Under the pieces are notes generated by a model. It was not told the DNA's origin. It was given only the letters and a program-made list of their open reading frames with translations, and ran no database searches. DNA of 64,000 nt from RXIX01 sp003989075 (GTDB taxonomy: Bacteria > Pseudomonadota > Gammaproteobacteria > Competibacterales > Competibacteraceae). Each line of letters starts with the position of its first letter. Position 1 is the first letter of the stretch. Shown here piece by piece: positions 51,501-58,619 of the stretch. The position numbers were made by a program, and so were the translations under genes. The stretch spans positions 8,550 through 72,549 of the forward strand of contig JAKOYN010000019.1 of assembly GCA_029780415.1 (NCBI GenBank), read 5' to 3'.

Positions 51501-52520
51501 CTGCCGGAAACCGGGCAAACGGGCGCAGCGCACCTGCTCGATCATCTGATGGCCTGCTTCCGTGAGCCGTTCGTCCTGGCCGGTCATAGCCTGCAAATCA
51601 CGCTGTCGGTTGGTCTGGCGATTTATCCGCATGATGGCGCCAACTTCACCGAACTGCTCAAGAACGCTGATACCGCGCTGTACCGGGCAAAGCAGGACGG
51701 ACGCAATACCGGGGTGTTCTATGCCCCGGAGATGAACGTCGCTACTTTCGAGCGGCTGGTGTTGGAATCGCAGTTGCGCAGAGCCATCGAAACCGACCAG
51801 TTGCGCGTCCATTTTCAGCCCAAGGTGCGTCTGAGCGATGGCGCACTGGTGGGCGCTGAGGCGCTGATCCGCTGGCAGCATCCCGACCATGGCCTGATCC
51901 TGCCCGGGCGCTTCATTCCGATGGCCGAGGCCAGTGATCTGATCGTGGCGCTGGGCGACTGGATACTGGATGCGGTATGCCGGCAACTGGCGATCTGGCG
52001 CGGCATGGGCCTGCCACCGCTGACGGTTGCGGTCAATCTGGCGGCGCGGCATTTCCGCGATCCGGGCTGCGTCGATCGTATCGAACAGCTATTGCGCATG
52101 CATGGTCTGAATGCGTGGTTGCTGGAACTGGAACTGACCGAATCAACCCTGCTGGAAGTGGGTGCGCGCACTGCCGAAACTCTGCTGGCTTTGCGCAGGA
52201 TGGGCCTGGGCCTGGCCATCGACGATTTCGGCACCGGCTATTCCAGTCTTGGCTACCTGAAGCGTCTGCCGATCACCGCGCTGAAAATCGATCAGAGTTT
52301 CGTGCGCGACCTGGTGAGCGATCCTGATGATCGCATTCTGTCCGCTACCATTGTCGCGCTCGGGCACAGTCTGGGCCTGCAGGTGATCGCCGAGGGCGTG
52401 GAGAACGCAGCGCAGCAGCGCATTCTCCAGGAACAGGGCTGTGATCTGGCTCAGGGCTTCTGGTTTGGCAGGCCGATGAGTGCTGACGATTTTGTCGCCT
52501 GGATTGCGGCCCGGGCCTGA
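48522..52520 (+). CDS. CHASE4-CHASE-PAS-PAS-GGDEF-EAL cyclic-di-GMP protein
   Basis: A 1332-residue membrane sensor. TM1 (8-27) is followed by a CHASE4-like periplasmic domain (about 45-280; ADWAVWDDAYAF and FLQSNLSDF-like motifs). TM2 and TM3 (about 285-340) come next, then a CHASE domain (about 370-600; ERFRDRMRDLSVVQRFFESS, PVYYLEPL) and TM4 (about 628-650). Two PAS domains (about 660-905) follow. The GGDEF motif is intact at 986-990, with an inhibitory RAAD five residues upstream. The EAL domain has EAL at 1113-1115, ELTESTL, DDFGTGYSSL, KIDQSF and EGVEN; the NLS site reads NLAARHF. Both activities are possible. Two different periplasmic sensors in one chain is uncommon. Confidence 0.92.
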   Translation: MNARIGGIVLAVSAAFIAVLLTIAALDRWVLQPPFERLQQIQAEEDSARVQAAITQQMRQLAALAADWAVWDDAYAFAEKPDPAFIQSNLSDFRQLEKNAQINVGLLLNRAGRLLYAGTYDSDLGGPVTLADFTGDPPPVARLIQPVLNQGQPLSGLLRTEYGLLLLAAHPILDTQGRGPLHGAVLFGRFLDMPLLRTLTEQTQAAFELLAMNDPRLPESEWQQLRAQPAGARLLHTALDGRLFTDTLLTGLNGQAVALLRVPVRQDIASTAYATGRTLGSILGVLLLALLLGGGYLCTRPPRDQHGAVGTAAWVSATLSLLIGASLTAGLYLELQRNSRDDLQRRFQEIAGTRAQLLIERFRDRMRDLSVVQRFFESSAQVDRNEFRQFVAPLLDDRGFTALEWLPRVNATQRTDFEAAARRDGLQDFQFTERDAAGHLVPAAARDEYFPVYYLEPLAGHEPALGYAPAASHPLRGAVLDRARDSGQISLSTREVLVQDTTTPHPTVVAFAPVYANPDQYDPATRRQRLRGFVAGLIRLDLTVERAVAETAPVGLLLRLLDRQAPQERQLLFERDKPRLGSATPDPQLPLHYAIDFPLADRLWCIEIQPNSAFIAAHLNQGYRWIPLVGTLLTLLATLYLFSLMSQRQRAEALVAVRTADLVASEERFRALHEASFGGIAIHDQGVIVECNQGLSDMTGFRRDELLGMNGLLLIAPEWRAVVMNHIRSGYDRAYEAFGLRCDGTVYALEIRGKNIPYRGKPARVTEFRDISERRQAEERQRLSAAVLDAAQEAIIVTNAAGRIIAVNPAFTALSGYPQAEVLGRNPRFLQAEHQSDAYFTALWQTLARDGRWQGEFQVRCQDGSLCITLTTVGVVRDGSGQVTHYVITAADITHLKETEQRIEYLAYHDALTGLPNRTLLAQRAELALALAARHREEVTVLFLDLDRFKEVNDSLGHAEGDALLMQAAQRIRHLVRAADTVCRLGGDEFVLLLPETGQTGAAHLLDHLMACFREPFVLAGHSLQITLSVGLAIYPHDGANFTELLKNADTALYRAKQDGRNTGVFYAPEMNVATFERLVLESQLRRAIETDQLRVHFQPKVRLSDGALVGAEALIRWQHPDHGLILPGRFIPMAEASDLIVALGDWILDAVCRQLAIWRGMGLPPLTVAVNLAARHFRDPGCVDRIEQLLRMHGLNAWLLELELTESTLLEVGARTAETLLALRRMGLGLAIDDFGTGYSSLGYLKRLPITALKIDQSFVRDLVSDPDDRILSATIVALGHSLGLQVIAEGVENAAQQRILQEQGCDLAQGFWFGRPMSADDFVAWIAARA

Positions 52521-52529
52521 GCGGCTGGG

Positions 52530-53693
52530 CTAGCGCAGCGGCATCTGCAGCGTTGGCGTCGTGCTGGATACCCGGGGCTGGTGATAGTGCTGCCATAGCG
52601 TCCAGCCACCGCCGGCCAGTGCCAGCGCCAGCACGATGGTGAACGTGATTTTCCATGCGCTGTAGGGGCGTTCGCCCTGCACCTTGCCACTGCGGCCATT
52701 GACCACGAAGCGATAGGTTCTGTCACGGAAACGGAAGGCCGACAGCCATACCGGTAGCAGGATGTGCTTGAAGCGAATATGGTCGTAGCGGGTATCGACG
52801 GCGCTGATGCGTTGATGATCACCGCCGATATCGCGGCAGATGTCGCGTTCGATGGTGACGGCCATGATTTCACGGGCGCGCTTGAAGCCCGGTTCCAGAT
52901 CGATTTGGTACATCTCGCTTTGGAAGCCGCTTAAATACTCCTCGCGATAAGGCACCAGTTGCTCCAGATCCCAGGGTTCCAGACGTTCGGTGATCTCGCG
53001 GGGCAGCGACTGACTGGCCAGCACCAGCACATCATCGAAATCGCGCGCCACATGACCGCTTACCGGGGTCCAGCGGGTCTTGGTAACGATGCGGGTTTTC
53101 TCCACCTCGCGACCATTTTCGACCGTGCGATAGCTTTCCTCGACCTGATAATCATCGCCGCGCTGACCACGGTACGCAGTAGCGGTTGCGGCGTCATAGG
53201 TCCAGTACGGTACATACATGCCGACCAGCCGTGAGGCATCGGTGGCAGCCCTGCGCAGTTTGTCGGGCGCGAACCAGAGCCCATGCAGCCACTTCTGGAA
53301 GGTGGTGCGGGCCTGTTCGCGGGGGATCCTGAACGGTAACAGGGCCTGTACCTGTAACTGACGGTGCGTGGCCGTCTTGGCGACGACGGGCGATCCGCAA
53401 AATGGACATTGTCCGGCATGGGTGGCGGTATTAAGGCTGAAGCTGGCGCCGCAGGATGTGCAATCAATGGCGATGCTGTCCTGGTGGGTGCCGGTTGCAG
53501 CCAGATCGCGCAGGGTTTCCAGATAATCGTGCTCGACCAGTGACGCCGGTGTGTTATCGATGCGGTTTTCATAACCGCAATGCGTGCAGCGCAGTGCGCC
53601 CTGGCCGGGGGCGTATTGCAGTGACGCGCCACACTGGCCGCAGGGAAAGCGATGCAGTGTCGGTACGGGTTCGGAAATTGACGGTTCCTGCAT
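52530..53693 (-). CDS. Double zinc-ribbon membrane-anchored protein
   Basis: A 387-residue protein. Two zinc ribbons: C18/C21/C36/C39 and C78/C81/C96/C99. A central beta-rich part (about 115-320) contains YVPYWTYDAATATAYRGQRGDDYQVEE and a repeated DxxHIRFKHILLPVWLSAFRFRDRTYRFVVNG segment. One TM helix is near 352-370 (ITFTIVLALALAGGGWTLW) with a short outside tail. Proteins of this type are often mis-annotated as PriA-like or TFIIB-like because of the ribbons; there are no helicase motifs. The ATG at 53693 follows GAGGA. It reads away from the replication module. Function unknown. Confidence 0.8.
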   Translation of the reverse strand: MQEPSISEPVPTLHRFPCGQCGASLQYAPGQGALRCTHCGYENRIDNTPASLVEHDYLETLRDLAATGTHQDSIAIDCTSCGASFSLNTATHAGQCPFCGSPVVAKTATHRQLQVQALLPFRIPREQARTTFQKWLHGLWFAPDKLRRAATDASRLVGMYVPYWTYDAATATAYRGQRGDDYQVEESYRTVENGREVEKTRIVTKTRWTPVSGHVARDFDDVLVLASQSLPREITERLEPWDLEQLVPYREEYLSGFQSEMYQIDLEPGFKRAREIMAVTIERDICRDIGGDHQRISAVDTRYDHIRFKHILLPVWLSAFRFRDRTYRFVVNGRSGKVQGERPYSAWKITFTIVLALALAGGGWTLWQHYHQPRVSSTTPTLQMPLR

Positions 53694-54073
53694 AACGGCG
53701 TCCTCGTGCCTGATGATGCGATGCAATGTTGCGCCGCACGGGGCAACGCTGCAACCAATCCGGTGTCTGCCCGGGCTCTGGAAACGGTGAATATGCATGG
53801 TGGAGACGGATCACCCGGCTTCCCCGTTATCAAAATGGGCCTTAAACCGCCCAGGAGGCCGTTTAAGCGCTCTTTCTCCCCTTCCCCTTTCCTTGGTATG
53901 GACCAATCTCGTTAGCGCCTTTAAGCGGCTTTTGAGGCCGAAATAGCACTATCAGCCGAGACATGTGCGGGCAACTGATCTGGTTGGTGGGTGAAGTGGT
54001 CCCGTTCTGGGCGGGTGGCGCTGGGAACAGGCCACTGCACGGTCTGATGCTTGGCTTGCACTATCGCCCTTCC

Positions 54074-54220
54074 ACGGTTGGATTATTGCGGGAGTGTGAT
54101 CGGAGTTGCTGTCGGTTCAGTTCCGCCCTGCCGAACCGGTTTTTGGGGACGGTTGGATTATTGCGGGAGTGTGATCGGAGTTGCTGTCGGTTCAGCTCCG
54201 CCCTGCCGAACCGGTTTTTG
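54074..54220. repeat. 75-bp tandem repeat, two copies
   Basis: The unit at 54074-54145 recurs at 54149-54220 with one difference (GGTTCAGTTCC versus GGTTCAGCTCC) and a GGG linker. Each unit contains TTGATCGG-type AT/GC alternation and ends in CCGAACCGGTTTTTG. It lies about 70 bp outside the AT-rich origin core. The 75-bp period keeps an open frame but I do not believe it is coding. Confidence 0.88.
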
Positions 54221-54291
54221 CGTATTTCTCCGGGTCTGTTGCTCTGCCGATTTGGGTCGTGAACGGGTGGAGCGCAGCGACGACGACGCTC

Positions 54292-54340
54292 GTTTAAAAA
54301 CGTTTAAAGATGTTTAATTCTTTGTTTAAAGAATGTTTAG
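54292..54340. other. Putative DNA-unwinding element with phased GTTTAA motifs
   Basis: GTTTAA begins at 54292, 54302, 54312 and 54324, with GTTTAG at 54335. Spacings are 10, 10, 12 and 11 bases, close to one helical turn. The surrounding DNA to 54380 is strongly A/T-rich compared with the rest of the window. Phased AT-rich repeats next to iterons are typical of the melting region of Rep-controlled origins. Confidence 0.75.
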
Positions 54341-54381
54341 TATGCAATTTCTCTTTAAAAATCAAAATATTGAAACACCTT

Positions 54382-54475
54382 ATGTCCCCATTTATGGGAT
54401 GTAATGTCCCCATTTATGGGATGTAATGTCCCCATTTATGGGATGAAAGGCCCAAATGTCCCCATTTATGGGATG
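54382..54475 (+). repeat. Iteron array (four direct repeats)
   Basis: The 20-base unit ATGTCCCCATTTATGGGATG occurs exactly at 54382-54401, 54404-54423, 54426-54445 and 54456-54475. Spacings are 22, 22 and 30 bases, near two, two and three helical turns. The unit holds an internal CCCAT-TT-ATGGG palindrome. Direct repeats of this length in front of a Rep_3 gene are the binding sites of the initiator. Confidence 0.93.
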
Positions 54476-54606
54476 CTGACGCGGGTTTTGACGAAAATCG
54501 ACGAGAAAGTTTTTTAAATCAGCATCTTGAAAATGGTGGTCCGGAGCACCCGTGCTTGTCAGACTCAACGTGGCGCTTGACCAGTGCCGTTGGGAAGATC
54601 GTGCTT

Positions 54607-54626
54607 ATGTCCCCATTTATGGGATG
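54607..54626 (+). repeat. Fifth, separated iteron
   Basis: An exact copy of the 20-base iteron, 131 bases after the fourth and 70 bases before the rep ATG. The intervening DNA (54476-54606) shows no repeat that I can see. It may serve in origin handcuffing or rep control. Confidence 0.92.
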
Positions 54627-54643
54627 CCGAGGTCATGATCATG

Positions 54644-54675
54644 TGTCCCCATGCAATTCTTGGGATATGGGGACA
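54644..54675. promoter_or_regulatory. Rep operator: inverted half-iterons
   Basis: TGTCCCCAT (54644-54652) and ATGGGGACA (54667-54675) form a perfect 9-bp inverted repeat with a 14-base spacer. The arms equal the left half of the iteron. It ends 20 bases before the rep ATG. In known iteron replicons such a site is bound by Rep dimers for autorepression, while monomers bind the iterons. Confidence 0.82.
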
Positions 54676-54695
54676 TTTCTGCTACGCTGATTCAT

Positions 54696-56096
54696 ATGGC
54701 TACGCAACAGAAAGACCGGCGCAATGAATCGGACGCAGCCCGCAGGACCATGCCTACTGATTTGTCCGAGCAGAATCTCAAAAAGCACATCGCCGCCATC
54801 CACATCAGCAATCGACTGACCTTGACGCAGCGCAAGGCCTCCAATGTGCTGCTGTACAACGCCTATGAAAACCTGCTGACAGCGCGCGTGCACCGCATCC
54901 GGGTCAAGGATCTGGCCGAGGCGATTGGCTTTAACACCCATAACCTGGAGCCGCTCAAGGAAGCGCTTAAGACCTTGGCGCGCACCGTTCTGGAATGGAA
55001 CATCCTCGATGAAAGCGGCGCCCATGAAGAATGGGGCGCAACCACGCTGCTGGCCCAGGCAGTGATCCGGAACGGCTATTGCACCTACGCCTACAGTCCC
55101 GACCTGTGCGAAAAGCTCTACCGGCCGGAAATCTATGCCCTGCTCAACCTCAGCATCCAGCGCAAATTCAGCAGCGGCTATGCCCTGGCGCTGTACGAGA
55201 ACTGCCTGCGCTACCGGCGGGTGGGCACTACCGGCTGGATCGTGCTGGATAATCTCAAGCGCCTGCTGGGGATTGGCGAAACCGATGCCTATTACCAGGA
55301 TTTTCGCAAGTTCAACGACAAGGTGATCAAGCCCGCGGTGCGCCAGGTTAACGAGACCTCCGATCTATCGCTGGAAGTCGATTACCAGCGCGACCGCCGC
55401 CGGGTTATGGCGGTGCGCTTCCGGGTCAGTGACAACCCGCAGATGCTGCTGTTCGCACAGCGGCAGTCAACACTGGCGGCGCTGGCCGAGGACGAGGCCG
55501 ACAGCACATCATCCTCGATCGATGCCAGCGAGCGCGCCGGTCGTCTGCGCAGCAAGCTGGCGGTGCTGGGCCTGAATGCCCGGCAGATTCGCATGGCCAT
55601 GGCTAGCCACGCCCCCGACTATCTTGAGGAGAATATCGCCGTAGTCGAGCGTGATCTGGCGGCCGGCAAGGTGCATAACCTGCCCGCCTACCTGTTGGCG
55701 GCGCTGCGCGAGGATTACCGGCCCGCATCGGCGCGCAGCACGAGTGTGTCCCGTGCTGCGCCACCGGATGCCACTGCACCCATCGGGTTGCCACCAGCGC
55801 GGCTGGAACAGTTGCGCACCCAGTTTCTGGCTGAGCGCCTGCAGGCTGCACTGGATCAGATGGATGCACCGGCGCGCGCTACGCTGGAACGGGAGTACAT
55901 CGCGCGATTGGAGCAGGGTGATGGTTTTGAGGCGCGACTACTGCTTGGCCTGTATCGAAAAAGTGGTTTGCACAGCAAGATGGTGGAAAGCCACTTTCGG
56001 GCTTTTGCCCGGGAACGGCTGGTCGGTGCGCCATTGGAAAGTGAATTTTCCGCCTATGTTGCTCAGCAGGCGACCGCAGGTGGTGCATCGGTCTAA
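54696..56096 (+). CDS. Rep_3-family replication initiator protein
   Basis: A 466-residue initiator that binds iterons and opens the origin. Residues about 25-235 match the two-winged-helix Rep_3 (RepB/RepE/pi) fold: LTLTQRKASNVLLYNAYENL, ALKTLARTVLEWNIL, YSPDLCEKLYRPEIYALLNLSIQRKFSSGYALALYENCLRYR, then LKRLLGIGETDAYYQDFRKFNDKVIKPAVRQVNETSDL. The C-terminal 230 residues are longer than in classical members and include a helical ARSKLAVLGL-type region (about 280-350). The ATG at 54696 is taken because the frame further upstream would run through the operator; there is no clear Shine-Dalgarno. Five iterons and an inverted operator lie directly upstream. Confidence 0.93.
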   Translation: MATQQKDRRNESDAARRTMPTDLSEQNLKKHIAAIHISNRLTLTQRKASNVLLYNAYENLLTARVHRIRVKDLAEAIGFNTHNLEPLKEALKTLARTVLEWNILDESGAHEEWGATTLLAQAVIRNGYCTYAYSPDLCEKLYRPEIYALLNLSIQRKFSSGYALALYENCLRYRRVGTTGWIVLDNLKRLLGIGETDAYYQDFRKFNDKVIKPAVRQVNETSDLSLEVDYQRDRRRVMAVRFRVSDNPQMLLFAQRQSTLAALAEDEADSTSSSIDASERAGRLRSKLAVLGLNARQIRMAMASHAPDYLEENIAVVERDLAAGKVHNLPAYLLAALREDYRPASARSTSVSRAAPPDATAPIGLPPARLEQLRTQFLAERLQAALDQMDAPARATLEREYIARLEQGDGFEARLLLGLYRKSGLHSKMVESHFRAFARERLVGAPLESEFSAYVAQQATAGGASV

Positions 56097-56165
56097 TCTT
56101 GAGAAGATCAGTGATACCAAAAGCGCCTGCATGGGGCATGGAGTCGTGGTATTAGGGGAGACGTG

Positions 56166-58619
56166 ATGGAGTATTGCCAGAGGGACTTCGAGCGGACTGG
56201 ACGGGGCGTATGGCGGTGCCGATCGATATCCGGTGCGGTGCTCATGAGTACGGGAGGAGTCGCGCTGGCTGCACCGTTGCCGGGCGGTTCGATTGCGCTG
56301 GCTTGGGCGATTGCGCTGGTTTGCGGCGGTCTGGCGTTGTTGACGCTGGTGATTGCGGTGGTGTTCTGGCTCGACCGTCGCCGGCTGATTGAGGCGAACG
56401 CCCACTGGCAGCAGGTGCATGAGCCGCTGGCTCAGGTGCATGCTCAGTTGCAGAGTCGAGTCGTCGAACTGCAGCAGTATAATCAGCAGTTGGTGAAGAC
56501 GGCCGAATCGCAGCAGCGAGTGATCAATGCGTTGCGGATCAGCGAACAGCGCTTTCGAATCCTGAGCCAGCAGTTGCCGGTTGGCATGTTCCTCACCAGC
56601 CTGCATGGTGAATTTCACTACGTCAACGATCAATGGTGCCAGCTTACTGGACTGACCGCCGAGCAGGCCATGGGCGATGGCTGGACCCAGGCGCTGCACC
56701 CGGAGGATCGTGAGCGGGTGTTGCAGGCCTGGAATCAGGCGCTGGAAACCGGCAGCCTGTTTAGCATCGAGCACCGCTTTCGCACAGCCTCCGGCCGGGT
56801 GACCTGGCTTCATACCCGCGCTGTACCGATACGCGGAAATAATGGCCGCATCAATGGCTACGTCGGTGCCAATGCCGACATTGCCGAGTTGAAAAAGACC
56901 GAGGAAACCCTGCGCGCCAGCGAAGCGCGTTTTCGCAGTTATTTCGAATTGCCGCTGGTGGGTATTGCCGTGACCGGACCGGACAAGCGCTGGTGGGAAG
57001 TCAACGACCGCCTGTGTGAGATGCTCGGCTATCGGCGCGCACAACTGCTCGGCAAGACCTGGGCCGAGCTGACCTTTCCTGGCGACATCGGCAGCGATCT
57101 GGCCCAGTTCGAGCGGGTCATGTCCCGCCACATCGACGGCTACTCGTTCGATAAGCGCTTCATCCGTCAGGATGGCACCCTGCTCTATGCCAGCGTCTCG
57201 ACGCGCTGCGTGCGCCGCAGTAACGGCATGGCCGACTATTTCGTCACCGTGGTGCAGGACATCAGCGAGCGCAAGCAGGCCGAGGAGCGCGCCCAGCATC
57301 TGGCTCAGTACGATGTGCTCACCGGCCTGCCCAATCGCACCCTGTTCAGCGATCGCCTGCGTCAGGCGCTGCTGCGCGCCGGCCGCGATCATCGTCAGGC
57401 CGGAGTGCTGCTGGTTGATCTGGACCGTTTCAAGCTGATCAACGATTCGCTCGGCCACAGCGTTGGCGATCAGCTGCTGCGTGACATAGCTGCGCGCTTG
57501 CAGCAGTGCGTGCGCCAGTGCGATACCGTATCGCGCCAGGGCGGCGACGAGTTCGCGGTATTGCTGCCCGATCTGGATCCTAGCGACGATGTTGCCCGCA
57601 TTGTCCAGCGCCTGCTGGAAACCATCTCCCAGCCCTGTCGCGTGGACGATCGCGAGTTGCATATAACCTGCAGTGTCGGTATCAGCCTGTATCCGCGCGA
57701 TGGCCGTAGCGAAGATGTTCTGCTGAAAAACGCCGATGTGGCCCTGTATCGGGCCAAGGACGCGGGGCGTAACGGCTACCAGTTCTATCAGTCCGGCGCC
57801 ACCATGTTGGCCCGCGAGCGTCTCAACCTGGAGAGCAGTCTGCGCCATGCCGTCGATCGCCAACAGCTTGAGCTTTATTACCAGCCAAAATGGGATTTCC
57901 GCCGTAATGCCTTTACCGGCGCCGAGGCGCTGATTCGCTGGAATCATCCCGAACTCGGGCGGCTATCGCCGGCTAAATTCATTCCGATCGCCGAGGATAG
58001 CGGCCTGGTGCTGCCGATGGGCGAGTGGGTGCTGGGCGCTGCGCTGCGCGAGATCAGTCGCCTGCAGAGTGAGAACTGGCCGGATCTGTGTATCGCGGTC
58101 AACCTATCGGGCCGCCAGTTTCACCATGGTGACCTGCCCGGCCTGGTGCGCACGCTGTTGCAGGAGAGTTCGTTTAATCCACAGTGTCTGGAGCTGGAAC
58201 TGACCGAGACCATGCTCATGAATAACACCGAGGAGAACATCACCACACTGCGGGCGCTCAAGAATCTGGGAGTGCGTATTGCCATTGACGATTTTGGTAC
58301 CGGCTATTCGTCGCTGAGTTATCTGCAGCGCTTTCCGGTGGACGTGCTCAAGATCGACCGCGCCTTTGTCTGTGACCTGCCCGGCAGCACCAGCAGCGCT
58401 GCCATTGTCGATGCGATTCTGGCACTGGCACACGGCCTGGGTCTGGAAGTGGTCGCCGAGGGTATCGAGACCGCCGAGCAGGCGGAATTCCTGCGTGCCC
58501 GCGGCTGCGATGAAGGACAGGGCTTCTACTTCGGGCAGCCGCTGGCCTTGACTGACTTCCATGCGCTGCTCAGCGACCCGGCGCGAACGGCAGCAGTAGC
58601 GGTACCACCAGCAGGGTAA
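56166..58619 (+). CDS. PAS-PAS-GGDEF-EAL cyclic-di-GMP protein
   Basis: An 817-residue membrane protein. Two hydrophobic segments lie at about 20-75 (VALAAPLPGG, then LAWAIALVCGGLALLTLVIAVVFWL). A coiled coil follows (about 75-125), then two PAS domains (about 130-250 and 255-375). GGDEF is intact at 459-463 with RQCD five residues upstream (inhibitory site). The EAL domain has EAL at 587-589, NLSGRQF, ELTETML, DDFGTGYSSL, KIDRAF and EGIET, all intact. The ATG at 56166 follows GGGGAGACGTG; an in-frame GTG is one codon before. It starts 70 bases after rep. Its 3' end overlaps the convergent transporter gene by 50 bases. Confidence 0.92.
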   Translation: MEYCQRDFERTGRGVWRCRSISGAVLMSTGGVALAAPLPGGSIALAWAIALVCGGLALLTLVIAVVFWLDRRRLIEANAHWQQVHEPLAQVHAQLQSRVVELQQYNQQLVKTAESQQRVINALRISEQRFRILSQQLPVGMFLTSLHGEFHYVNDQWCQLTGLTAEQAMGDGWTQALHPEDRERVLQAWNQALETGSLFSIEHRFRTASGRVTWLHTRAVPIRGNNGRINGYVGANADIAELKKTEETLRASEARFRSYFELPLVGIAVTGPDKRWWEVNDRLCEMLGYRRAQLLGKTWAELTFPGDIGSDLAQFERVMSRHIDGYSFDKRFIRQDGTLLYASVSTRCVRRSNGMADYFVTVVQDISERKQAEERAQHLAQYDVLTGLPNRTLFSDRLRQALLRAGRDHRQAGVLLVDLDRFKLINDSLGHSVGDQLLRDIAARLQQCVRQCDTVSRQGGDEFAVLLPDLDPSDDVARIVQRLLETISQPCRVDDRELHITCSVGISLYPRDGRSEDVLLKNADVALYRAKDAGRNGYQFYQSGATMLARERLNLESSLRHAVDRQQLELYYQPKWDFRRNAFTGAEALIRWNHPELGRLSPAKFIPIAEDSGLVLPMGEWVLGAALREISRLQSENWPDLCIAVNLSGRQFHHGDLPGLVRTLLQESSFNPQCLELELTETMLMNNTEENITTLRALKNLGVRIAIDDFGTGYSSLSYLQRFPVDVLKIDRAFVCDLPGSTSSAAIVDAILALAHGLGLEVVAEGIETAEQAEFLRARGCDEGQGFYFGQPLALTDFHALLSDPARTAAVAVPPAG

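Larger units (their letters stand above)
53694..54695. other. Replication-origin region (about 1 kb without genes)
   Basis: In order: a C/T-rich stretch with TTAAAC/GTTTAA half-sites (53842-53866), a 75-bp tandem repeat (54074-54220), AT-rich DNA with phased GTTTAA motifs (54292-54340), four iterons (54382-54475), an AT-rich spacer, a fifth iteron (54607-54626), and an inverted repeat at the rep gene (54644-54675). This is the layout of an iteron-controlled plasmid origin. No DnaA box matching the strict consensus was found inside this 1 kb. Confidence 0.82.

Noticed and set aside
53963..54262. 99-residue frame with repeated VGLLRECDRSCCRF units
   Set aside because: The repetition is simply the 75-bp DNA repeat in a frame that stays open; there is no ribosome-binding site or family resemblance.
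54382..54475. Possible CRISPR array
   Set aside because: The spacers are only 2-10 bases and the repeats precede a Rep_3 gene, so these are iterons; no cas genes are present.
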